Assembly: GCF_964355755.1 (NCBI RefSeq)
Contig: NC_092673.1
Coordinates: forward strand, 32,187,648 to 32,251,647
DNA: 64,000 bases
Reading direction: 5' to 3'
Source of the DNA: Antedon mediterranea
Lineage: Eukaryota > Echinodermata > Crinoidea > Comatulida > Antedonidae
The position numbers were made by a program, and so were the translations under genes. Below, in pieces: positions 10,382 to 20,605 of the stretch (positions are counted from its first letter, which is position 1; the number at the start of each line of letters is the position of its first letter). The notes under the pieces are model-generated. The model worked only from the letters and a program-made list of their open reading frames with translations, was not told where the DNA came from and searched no databases.

Positions 10382-12120
10382 CTTTACAGTAAGTCCTAGG
10401 CAGCATGGTTTTGTCTCTGGGAGATCATGTCAAACCAACCTCGCACTGCTTCTTGCTACATCATACGATGCAATTAACAGCAAGAAGCAGTGCGATGTGA
10501 TTTACACTGATTTCTCTAAGGCTTTTGATTCCGTTTCCCATGATTTGCTTATTTTTAAACTTTCAAAATTTGGTTTATCCGGTTCACTGTTAAGTTGGTT
10601 TAAAAGCTATTTAACTAATAGACAACAGCGTGTTGTCATTGGGGGAGAGACATCTGATTGGCTCCCTGTGTTATCGGGCGTTCCGCAGGGCTCGATCCTG
10701 GGCCCGCTTTTGTTTAATTTATTTATCAACGATCTTCCTTTAAAATTTAATCATTCCGAGTCTCTTTTATTTGCTGACGATCTGAAATTGTTTAAAGTGA
10801 TTACCACTCCACAGGATGCTTTTTCACTTCAGGAGGATCTGGATGGTCTCGTGGAATGGACGGAGAAGTGGGGGATAAAACTTAATGCTAATAAATGCAA
10901 ATATTTATCTATAACACTTAAAAAAAGGCCTGTGCTCTTCAATTATAATCTGAGTGGACATGATCTTGAGATGGTTTATGTATGGAAAGATTTAGGTATT
11001 TTTATTGATAGTAAATTAAATTTTTGTTCACATATTAATCATGTGTTGTCAAAAGCTAATAGAATGATGGGCTTAATATGGAGAAATTGTAGGTTTATGA
11101 ACGACGGCAGGGCACTTTTATCTTTATACAAATCTATTATACGTCCTCACCTTGAATATTGTTCCGCAATTTTCAATTCAATTTCTCCATGTCAGGCCCG
11201 TCGAATCGACACTGTTCAACGGAAGTTTGTTCGATTCCTGTCTTATAACTGTGTTAATTTTGCCTTTTCCATTGATTCTGTCAGCAATCGTCGAACGATA
11301 TCTGATATGGTTTTTTTATATAATATTTTAAATTCTAAATATGACTGTTCATTAATTTCACTATTTAGTTTAAAGATGTATTGTCCCTTGAAACACAAAA
11401 AAATGATGGTCAAAATATTCTAAATTTAAATTGGCCATATCAAAGTAATATTAAAGTTATTCACTTTAAGTCGAAAATTCGAGCCAAAACAACAAGTTTA
11501 CGTAAATAACAGGTAAATTAGTTTGACAACATTTCGTCTGGAAAATTGTCGCGAGCGAAAGTAAACAAAGATTTCAAACCACGAGTATGCATATTGTATA
11601 TGCTAATTAGGATTATTTACAACTCGTCACAGTTGAGAAGGTATTTTCACACAGATCGTAAAGAAGTTTTATGAAATATGCATACAGAGTAGCGAAACAA
11701 GCGCGTTTCATTATGGGATATGTTTTGATGGAAAACTTTGACTGGAAGTCAAAGTTATTTTTTAAACAAAAAAACGTCTGTATTTTAGTTAAATGATTTT
11801 TTTTTCGACAAATTTTTGGTGATAGTTAATAACTATTATGATACTTCAAAATGACCCACCTTTTTTCGAAATCTTTTATTTTTTATTTTTTGGGGATTAG
11901 TCAAAGGGACAATACATCTTTAAATGTTCCTGGTCGTACACGAAATAGACATTTATTGCATATTCCTTTTAGCCGTGTCGACTGTACTAAGAGGGGACTT
12001 TTTCATAGACTACCTTATACATTTAATAATCTAAATAGCAATCATATCGATATTTTTAATGATAGACTTGGTTATTTTAAGAGGACGATGATGTGTTCAC
12101 TTCTTGAACAGCCTGCATAA
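10382..12120 (+). pseudogene. LINE reverse transcriptase ORF interrupted by a MITE
   Basis: The coding frame begins without ATG at SPRQHGFVSGRSCQTN. It includes the conserved DFSKAFDSVSHD motif, SGVPQGSILGPLLFNLFIND and the catalytic FADD, up to codon Leu at 11370-11372. There a 546-bp MITE (11374-11919) interrupts it. Removing the MITE plus one TTAA rejoins the frame as S-L-N-V-P-G-R, and the C-terminal part (11924-12120) ends at a TAA with SLLEQPA. The RT core is intact, but the element lacks its endonuclease end and is interrupted. Confidence 0.85.
11374..11919. mobile_element. TTAA-flanked MITE, copy 1
   Basis: The ends are inverted copies of agatgtattgtccctt. Both sides are flanked by TTAA (11370-11373 and 11920-11923). 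A second, shorter copy with the same ends lies at 34703-35010. TTAA duplication is typical of piggyBac-type elements; TA (mariner-like) with one more base in the ends fits almost as well. It carries no coding sequence. Confidence 0.85.
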
Positions 12121-12300
12121 CCTGTTTTAATTGAAATTGTTTATGGCATGCCAATCTATGTTTTATATATATATATATATATATTTTATCTGTATTTTAT
12201 TGTTAACCGTTTTTGATGTTGTATTGTTTTATGTTTCAAACCTGTTAGTGGCGGTATTTATCGCTGTTGGTTTTGATTGAATAAAATAAAAAATAAAAAT

Positions 12301-13745
12301 AAAAAAATTGAACATCAGAATCAATACAAGAAGCAATATCATTTAAATAACTTAGAAAAAGAATAGGGCCCAAGATGCTACCTTGCGGTACACCTTGAGT
12401 AACTATAAGAGGTTCAGAGCAGGTACCATTCACACTGACAACTTGTGTGCGGTTAGCGAGATCAGATTGAAACCAGTCAGTACACTTATCGAAAGCTTTT
12501 TGTAAGTCAATTAGAACCATTCCAGTAAGAAGGCCTTTGGACTTATTGTTTTTTAAACCGTCGATGAGATTTATGAGGTTGCTTTCAGTTGAATGGGCCT
12601 GCCGAAAACCGGATTGATAGGCATAAAGTATATTATTTTTGGAAAGATACCTTTCAACTTGTATAGCTACAGATTTTTCAAGAATCTTAGATACCGTAGG
12701 CAGAATACTAATCGGCCGATAATTCTCAACACTTGTTCTAGTATTTTTCTTAAATAGTGGGGTAACTTATAGCAGTTTTAAGATCATGAGGAAAACAATT
12801 AGTTTTAAACGAAAGGTTAATGATATGAGCTATCGGTTCAGCCAAGATTATCGCACCGTCACGTAAAAATCTTGTGGGAATATTATCTAGACCGACGCTT
12901 TTGTTTACATTTAGGCTTTCGAGTTGAGTTTTAACAAATTCTATGGTAACAGGCTCCAGCTTAAACATGTTTCCTTTTAATTTAACGTAGTATTTATGAA
13001 GATCGTTACTGGACATGGTGAAAAAACCTATGCATTTTGGGAGTTTTTTGACGAGTTTTGACGAGTGTTGACGCAACATTCGTGAAAAACTCATTAAAAC
13101 GAGAGGCAACGCCTTTTGGACAGAAAGTTTGTTTACCATTGTCATCGAGAACGATTTTAGTGTTTGTTTTACATTTCTTCTCGTATCCGAGCTGTTTGAG
13201 GGTTTTCCATAATTTTTTAGGGTTGTCTTTATTTTCATCAATCTTATTGAGAAAAAAATTAGATTTAGCTTTTTTGATCAGCCGCTGAGCTTTGTTCCTA
13301 GAGGCACAATAATATTTGTATATATCTAGATTAGTTTTATCTTTCTTGAATTTTTTTAAAAGTGTGTCTCTTACTTTGATTTCATTAGCAATTTCGGAGG
13401 TAAACCAGGGTGCTATGTTTTGTTTAAGTCTAACTTTTTTTTATTTTTGGCGCTATTGAGTCGATCACCTTAATGATGATATCTTTAAGAGTTAACCACG
13501 CGATATTTACATCGTCATTATTAGTGACAACAGACCAATCGATATCATTAAGTGTTTCAAGATAGTTATTTACATTATAGTTTTTTAAAGATCGTAATTT
13601 AGCGGAGTTGTGTTCATTTTTATGAACATGAGAGGTATTCTTTTAGCGCAATAAAAGAAAATGGTCACTAAGGCCAATATTAATTACTCCAGATTGCTTC
13701 ACATTATTTTGTACATTAGTAACAATGTGGTCCAAACATGAGCTT
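12301..13745 (-). pseudogene. Minus-strand LINE: endonuclease C-terminus and RT N-terminal half, broken
   Basis: Reading the minus strand from 13745: INIGLSDHFLLL is the C-terminal SDH motif of an APE-type endonuclease. A linker region follows (KKLWKTLKQLGYE-like, about 13200), then the RT start LNVNKSVGLDNIPTRFLRDG and later LQKAFD and VTQGVPQGSILGPILF, ending near DSDVQFF at about 12310. Frames change several times and stops occur, so it is a pseudogene. The 5' end is truncated only 50 bp from the first DROSHA exon, and the 3' part resumes at 10353 across the plus-strand LINE. Confidence 0.85.
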
Positions 13746-13792
13746 TTTTTTTTTTTGATTTATAATTAAATTAATACATTGTTTTTTTTCAG

Positions 13793-16700
13793 AAATTGAA
13801 GTTAGACCACTACTTACTCTATGCACATGGACCTGATCTTTGCCGTAAATCTGACCTTCGACACGCCATGGCTAACTGCTTTGAAGCGTTGATGGGTGCT
13901 ATGTATCTTGAATCGGGCCTTGAATATGTCAATAAAACGTTCTCAAGTGTTCTCTTCAATAAACAAGTGCTAAGAGATATCTGGAATGGATGCCCTAGAC
14001 ATCCTCTGCAGGTGAGATCTAGCCGTGCATACAGTATGATTTTAAGGTTATTGGAAAAGTGTATGGCACAGCCCCTCTTTTGAGATACCTTTACTCGGGG
14101 AATACCCCCATTAAGGGGACACTTTCCCATCAAAATATGTTTTAACACAAAAGTGAAATATAGGTTTTAACACTTACGGCCAACACTTGGTTGGATCCTG
14201 AAGGTGTCCACTTAATACAGGTTCTATTGTTACATAGTACTATATTAAATTTAACTTAGATTTGGTTTATTTGTAGATTGAATGTCCTGATGGTGACCGT
14301 CACATGATAGAATCATATCCAGTCCTTCAGGTAAATATAAACAATATTAGACTTGCCAATAATAATGTTTACAACAAGCCGACAGTCAAATCAACAGGTG
14401 GAGTCTGTTGTTAGAATAATTATTGCATCCCTTCAACAGATAAACCTAAAGATGCTTTCTAACAAATACTTCATACATTTTAGATGTTTTATAAAATCTA
14501 CATTGATTTATAAATAAATTGTTAATACATGTGTCTTATGTAAGTTGTCATTCATCAAGGTAATGGCATAAGAAAAATTACATTTTTAATTATTATTGCA
14601 GAAATTGAAGTTGGACCACTACCTACTTTACGCACATGGACCTGATCTTTGCCGTAAATCTGACCTTCGACACGCCATGGCTAACTGCTTTCAAGCGTTG
14701 ATGGGTGCTATGTATCTTGAATCGGGCCTTGAATATGTCAATAAAACGTTCTCAAGTGTTCTCTTCAATAAACAAGTGCTGAGAGATATCTGGAATGGAT
14801 GCCCTAGACATCCTCTGCAGGTGAGATCTAACCATGCATACAGTATGATTTTAATAATAATAATAATAATAAGCTTTATTTAATCACGGATACTTAACTC
14901 AACTAAAAGTTGTTTTTCAGTAAGACCGTGCTCAAAGGAAAACACCAACAAAAATAAATGTAAAAAGCAGATATCAAATCAAATAATAAAACAATTACAG
15001 AAGCAAAAACCAAAAGCAGATAATAAAACAATTACAATGAAATAAAATGAAACAAGGATACACTTACTAACTATAAAATTAAATAATACACTACATTTAA
15101 ATAAAGCTACATGAAATTAGCAGTTAACAGTTAAGGTTATTAGAGCACAGCTCCTCTTTTGAGATACCTTTACTCGTGGAATACCCCCATTAAGGGGACA
15201 CTTTCCCATCAAAATATGTTTTAACACAAAAGTGAAATATAGGTTTTAACACTACGACCAACACTTGGTTGGGTCCTGAAGGTGTCCACTTAATACAGGT
15301 TCTAGTGTTACATAGTACTATATTAAATTTAACTTAGATTTGGTTTATTTGTAGATTGAATGTGCTGATGGTGACTGTCACATGATAGAATCATATCCAG
15401 TCCTTCAGGTAAATATAAACAATATTAGACTTGCCAATAATAATGTTTACAACAAGCCGACAGTCAAATCAACCGGTGGAGTCTGTTGGTTTTAATGATT
15501 AGAATAATTATGATACCTTTTAAATATTTGAATGAATGACCCAAATTTCCATTTGTTTCAGAAATTAAACCAGTCAGAAGATTCAACTGGTATTTATTTC
15601 AAGAATATTCGTCTTCTGGCTCAAGCATTTACGCAAAGAACTGTGGGATACAACAACCTTAATAAGTATGTCCGGTAGTTCTTTATATACAGTATATTAT
15701 ACTGTAGTTAAGTATCTTGACAAACAAAAATTATTTTAGAACACCCCATTTCAGAATGGTATAGTCCACAGATGACCACCTACAATAACAGTCCATCTAT
15801 AAAGATAATGAACCACACTCTTCATAAAAACAGTTTTATTGTTTTAGTTCATCATCAATTGTTTTAATTATCAGTAGTAGTTATTACTAAATATTTTAAT
15901 ACATTCATATTACAGAGGCCATAATCAACGCATGGAGTTTCTTGGTGATTCAGTCTTACAAATTATCACGTCATGTTACCTGTACAGGCATTTCCCAGAC
16001 CATCATGAAGGACACTTATCGGTAAGTTGGTATTGACATTTTATAAATAAAAAATATAACAGCATTACAACGATAGACATTATTTAAAAGCTGAAGTATG
16101 ATGTGTATCTACCATTCAAATTATTTTATTACAACAACAAAATTATAATAATTTCTCTAGTAGCTACAAAAAAAAATATAACAGGATTACAAAGAAATTA
16201 TTTATTGAAGTATGGTGTATCTACCAGTTAAATTATTTCATTACAAACAGCACAATTATAATAATAGAAGTTGTTGCTGGAATCAATAGCATTTTAAAAT
16301 ATGCCTTTAGTAAATATATTTTGATTATTAATATATTAAACCTTTTTCATTTTAAGCTTCTTCGAAGTTCTCTAGTAAACAACCGAACACAAGCAACAGT
16401 TGCACGAGAGCTAGGCCTAGATAATTACATAATTGATGTTGATACTCGTAGTAAAAAACCTGGACCGCAGCCTACGAAGACAATAGCTGATTTACTGGAA
16501 GGTATGTATGAAACGGTATGTGGATTGGTGGTTATGATGCTTGACTACCAATCTAAGGGTCCTGGGTCCAAGTCCTGTCCTATGTCATGGTTTTTTCTCA
16601 TGAAAATTTGCAATTTCACACTTGTAATAAGTCTTTGTTTATGTAGAGCATCTTTTGTATGTTTGTTGTGTGAACAGGAGAGCCACCTTTGAGAGAAGGA

Positions 16701-19263
16701 CAGTGATTGAGTTCACTTGTGGTTATCCTTGGCAATTTGCCTAAAGTTAAATAAAATATTTAAAAAAATAAATAAAAAAAACGGTACATGGATAAACCAT
16801 TGGTATCTTATCACCGTTTGTCCATGATGATGTTTTATATTGAGTTGAATCAACTATAATGTATTTTATCCGTTTATTTTATATTGACACTGTTGATTTG
16901 TCTATTTGTTATTTAAATATTTTTATATAGTTTATTATATATCATTGTTGTTACTTTGGGAGTACGGAACCTGAACTCTTGTTATAGTGATTAGGTTCAC
17001 TTTTAGGTTCCTGCCTACTCCCTTAGTTTCTGTGTTTTTGTTTGTTTGTAACTGGTTTTTGGCAATAAAAATAATAATAATAATAATAATGATTCTTTAT
17101 GTTTATGTTGTTTTTGTTGGCAATAAAGTAAAGTAAAAAAAATGTATAAAACATAGCATCCAGTGGTTGAATTGTGAATTATATTTACAACATTACAATA
17201 AAAGAATTCATAAAATGGATCAGAATTTCTTTCATTAATTTATACCTAATCATTTTATTTAAACAGCTTTTCTTGGTGCTCTGTATGTTGACCGTGGACT
17301 GGAATTTGTCCAAGTTTTTTGTGATGTCTGTTTCTTCCCAAGACTAAGTGTAAGTTGCATGCTGAAAAGAAGTAAACAATAGACTAACTGCAGATATGCA
17401 ATACATTGCCATGATTAATTTATTTTGGTATTGTTTGAAAAATAGTCATATTTTAATCTGAACATGGCCTAATAACATTGTGTGCTCAATAAACATAATA
17501 CATAATTGATAATCGGAATCGGCCAACCTGGCCTCCAAGTTTTGCTTGGCCAACAAATCAAGTTTTTTTAGGCTGGCAATAAGAATGTGATAGGTATACT
17601 TTAAGTTCTGTCTACACTAACAAACTTTATAGACAAATAATGTGATGTGCCCATATATGGACATGATGATGTCAGCACTACTATATATGGGCATATCACT
17701 ACCATAATTGGGCACTTTTTTTGTCCAACTAGTTTGATAGTGTAGACAGAGCTTAAGATAACTTTTATAAGATTGCCATTAAACATGTGACTTGATTTAT
17801 ATTGTATATGTCATATATTTATTTTTATCATCAACTAGGAATTTATCAGAAGTCAGGATTGGAACGATTCAAAGTCACAACTTCAACAATGTTGTTTGAC
17901 ATTAAGACAAGAAAACAAAGAACCGGAATTACCTACCTATAAGTGAGTCTACATGTTTTGTACAATATAACATTACATACTGTATAACATTATAGAGAAA
18001 CTAGACATTAATTCATTAGTTTATAAACAGTAATAATGTATGCTATTTGTGATGTTAGGGAGAAATGGCAGGTCAATTTTGATATATATATATGTTTTGA
18101 AATAGCAGTTTTTAGTCCTCACTCGCTTTGATGTTATGCTAGGCCTACATACAGTATCTGCGCTTTGTTTAAATTTTTCTTTCTGGGATTATATACTGTA
18201 TAACATTATTATATATTACATTGTATCAATATAACATTGTTGTTTTCATGTGACAGGGTTATTCAACAGACTGGTCCAACAAACACTAGGCAATATACTG
18301 TTGCTGTATATTTTAGAAACAAACGAATTGGAACAGGAACAGCATCAAAGTAAGCATTTAACTTTAAAGACAGTTTAGATGATTACACAAAAAATATTGC
18401 TAAATAATTGAAAAGTTAAAGAGTAAACACAATGTAATTACTGGAGTAACTGCAGTAGCGTGATCCCTAATTGTATGTACCGGTATTAATTATAACATTG
18501 CTAAAAAAACAATTCATAAACTCATAAACAATGCTCTTCTACAGCTAGTTTCAATCCCTCCCACTGTGTGAACTTGCCATTGTTTCTGGCTTTCACACCA
18601 GTCCCACCCTTTCCACTTATATTCCAAGTTTCCTGGACTTTCTGCATTCTCACTCCTGAGGACCATCAAAGCATATTGATTGAAACGTCTTTTCAGAACT
18701 AATATATGTGGTGTTGTACTACAAACTTATATCGACATTTATTGTTATTATTAGTGTTCAAGATGCACAGATGGCTGCTGCAAAAAATGCCCTGGAAACT
18801 TGTAAGTTGAGATTTTTAAAAGTATTTTGTTACAAAAAAAGGCACAATACACATACATAGTTAATTCATCTTGTTTGTAGTATACAAACTTATAATATTT
18901 ATCTATAGGCTATTAACTTAGCAGACAACTGAAATAATAGACCAAACATCAATCAATCAATATAATAAGATTGTATTTTTTTTTACAATAAACTTAAATT
19001 ATAAGTGATGATTTCTCTTTCTTTTTTTAGATGACTTTCCACAACTTCAGCATCAGAAACATCTTCTGGGGAAGGTTCATCCAGATCAAAATGAAAGGCA
19101 AGAAACATCACAAGGAAGGATTAAAGACAAAATGAGGAACGATAGAAGAGAAGGAAGGAATAGAGACAGAAGGAAAAACGAAAGAAGAGACGATGAAAGC
19201 CGCTATAGAGAAAGAGAAGCAGAAAGAACGTTTAAAAGAAGACGGACGGATTCACCATGGTAG
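13793..19263 (+). CDS. drosha: DROSHA, C-terminal half (RNase IIIa end, RNase IIIb, dsRBD); 5' exons not found
   Basis: Microprocessor RNase III, which crops primary microRNAs in the nucleus. Exons: 13793-14011, 14277-14330, their duplicates 14602-14820 and 15355-15408, then 15562-15665, 15916-16021, 16357-16501, 17267-17349, 17839-17942, 18257-18349, 18755-18801 and 19031-19263 (TAG). All junctions are GT-AG and phase-consistent. The first pair encodes the second half of RNase IIIa ([20 protein letters not shown], then the [11 protein letters not shown] helix). RNase IIIb has [11 protein letters not shown] and [16 protein letters not shown], so its acidic catalytic residues are present. The dsRBD spans the exons at 17.8-18.8 kb. 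The tail is an unusually Arg/Glu/Asp-rich stretch ending RRTDSPW. Downstream of the duplication 304 residues are encoded, 395 with one exon pair. The RNase IIIa start (EFLGD motif) and everything N-terminal are missing upstream; those exons lie beyond the window or the locus is partial. Confidence 0.93.
14602..15408 (+). other. drosha: Duplicated DROSHA exon pair (copy 2) with Glu->Gln in RNase IIIa
   Basis: Exons 14602-14820 (219 nt) and 15355-15408 (54 nt) duplicate 13793-14011 and 14277-14330, including intron sequence and splice sites. All four exons are phase 0 at both ends, so copy 2 can be used in place of copy 1 or in addition, without a frameshift. Across 219 nt I count six differences: five synonymous and one replacement. 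The replacement turns NCFEALMG (GAA 13883-13885) into NCFQALMG (CAA 14692-14694), hitting the acidic active-site position that corresponds, from memory, to human Glu1045. The 54-nt exon differs by Pro->Ala and Arg->Cys. Whether both copies are spliced, or this is an assembly or haplotype artefact, is unknown. Confidence 0.85.
14853..15130 (-). mobile_element. Retroposon insertion specific to the duplicated DROSHA intron
   Basis: The copy-2 intron carries about 280 bp absent from the copy-1 intron (14012-14276). It starts with (ATA/ATT)n followed by agctttatttaatcacgg, i.e. an A-rich 3' tail read on the minus strand, and ends before taaggttatt, where the two introns realign. The insertion therefore came after the exon duplication, or marks one allele. 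The family is not identified. Confidence 0.65.
16519..16778 (+). mobile_element. tRNA-derived SINE in DROSHA intron
   Basis: The head tgtggattggtggttatgat matches a Pol III A box (tggattggtgg) and ggtccaagtcc (about 16564-16574) a B box. The body ends in an A-rich tail (aaataaaatatttaaaaaaa). The 8-mer aaacggta occurs immediately before (16511-16518) and after (16779-16786), as a target-site duplication. It lies 17 bp downstream of an exon donor, and the exon-track frame running into it is intronic. Confidence 0.8.
17601..17756. mobile_element. Palindromic MITE (gctctgtctacact family), DROSHA intron copy
   Basis: About 155 bp, starting ttaagttctgtctacacta and ending tagtgtagacagagcttaa, so the whole element is a near-palindrome with TTAA at both outer ends. 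The middle carries gtgatgtgcccatatatgg and its inverse. Six more copies lie at 27827, 37974, 40156, 40497, 40894 and 52362. Non-coding. Confidence 0.85.
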
Positions 19264-19660
19264 AAAATGAATAAAAGTACAGTGCATAGTTTAATAAATG
19301 ACAATCAATTGTTTTACCGTGGCACCACGTTGAGTGTGAAAAGCAGAGGTTTTGTTAATTCTTTTGTCAACAGGTTGAAAATACAGTACTGTAAAAATGT
19401 GTTACCACACCTCTACAGAATATTCCCTGGAAAAGACTTAGTTCAATCTAGGTTAAAAAACATTGTAGTACTTTTGTCAAATACTCTCAGTATAATGATA
19501 ATAAAGGCAATTCATTGTGAAGCAAGGAAAGCAGACTTTAGGATGTATAATTAGTGCTATACTTTATACTTCACTTTTAGGCCATTATTTACTCTGCTCT
19601 TTGTTGTTATATTCTATATTGTACAGTAAATAGTGCTTTAAATTCCCAATAAAAAAACAT
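19264..19660 (+). terminator. drosha: DROSHA 3' UTR and polyadenylation signal
   Basis: Downstream of the TAG at 19261-19263, a canonical aataaa lies at 19648-19653, with an earlier weak gaataaaag at about 19268. The intervening ORF of 95 codons has no recognisable product and is read as UTR. Confidence 0.5.
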
Positions 19661-20605
19661 GAATATTATTTAGTAAATCAAGTATTGTAACATGAAATTA
19701 GGCAAGTACAGTACTGCGAAATATTGTTTACAAATAAATATTTATGTATGCATAATATTTAAAATAATATAAAGGCAACGCGCCTACTATATGACGTCAC
19801 TAAATTCACGTCACATGCGAGGTATATTCAGAGCGTCATTTCGACGATCGAGCATTCTCTACTTCTACGGAGCGCCATTTATGCCTTTATTTACTTCCGA
19901 ATTAGAAATAGTACTACGGTAAACTGCTCCAGTGGACCCAATTTGGAGCCAGTGGAGCACAGTGATATAAAATGGAAATAAGTCACTGAATGTTAATATC
20001 TTTTCGTATGTTAATACACTGTGCTCAAGTGGACCCAATTTGGAGCCAGGGGAGCACAGTGATATAAAATAGAAATAAGTCACTGAATGTTAATATATTT
20101 TCGTATGTTAATACACTGTGCTCAAGTGGACCTAATTTGGCGCCAGCAGTGGAGCACAGTGATATAAAATGGAAAAAAGTCACTGAATTTTAATATCTTT
20201 TTGTATGTTAATACACTGTGCTCAAGTGGACCCAATTTGGAGCCAGGGGAGCACAGTGATATAAAATAGAAATAAGTCACTGAATTTTAATATCTTTTCG
20301 TATGTTAATACACTGTGCTCACTTTAGGATGTATAATTTGTGCTATACTTTATACTTTACTTTTAAGCCATTATTTACATTCTGCTTTTTGTTGTTATAT
20401 GGGCCATTTTACAGTAAATAGTGCTTTAAACTCCCAATAAAAAAACACGAATATTATTTAGTAAATCAAGTATTGTAAAATGAAATTAGCAAAGTACAGT
20501 ACTGCAAAATATTTTTTCCAATAAATATTTATGTATGCATAATATTTAAAATAATATAAAGGCAACGCGCCTACTATATGACGGCACTAAATTCACGTCA
20601 CATTC
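19550..20605. repeat. Duplicated DROSHA 3' region flanking a four-copy, about 98-bp tandem repeat
   Basis: A block of roughly 265 bp starting ttaggatgtataatt and ending gacg(t/g)cactaaattcacgtcaca occurs at about 19537-19815 and again at about 20326-20604, with high identity. It includes the aataaa of the 3' UTR. Between the two copies lie about four units of a 97-100-bp repeat, each containing (t)caagtggacccaatttgg and gagcacagtgatataaaat, at about 19927, 20024, 20121 and 20221. Confidence 0.8.

Larger units (their letters stand above)
10354..12300 (+). mobile_element. Plus-strand non-LTR retrotransposon (jockey/CR1-like), 5'-truncated
   Basis: A 5'-truncated LINE. It contains the RT gene fragment described separately and ends in an A-rich tail with repeated taaaa units (about 12280-12307). 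It sits inside another LINE on the opposite strand. The short word attg is present at both junctions (before about 10354 and after the tail at 12308), compatible with a small target duplication. The clade is inferred from RT motifs only. Confidence 0.75.

Noticed and set aside
13819-14148. 109-codon minus-strand ORF
   Set aside because: Antisense shadow of the first DROSHA exon.
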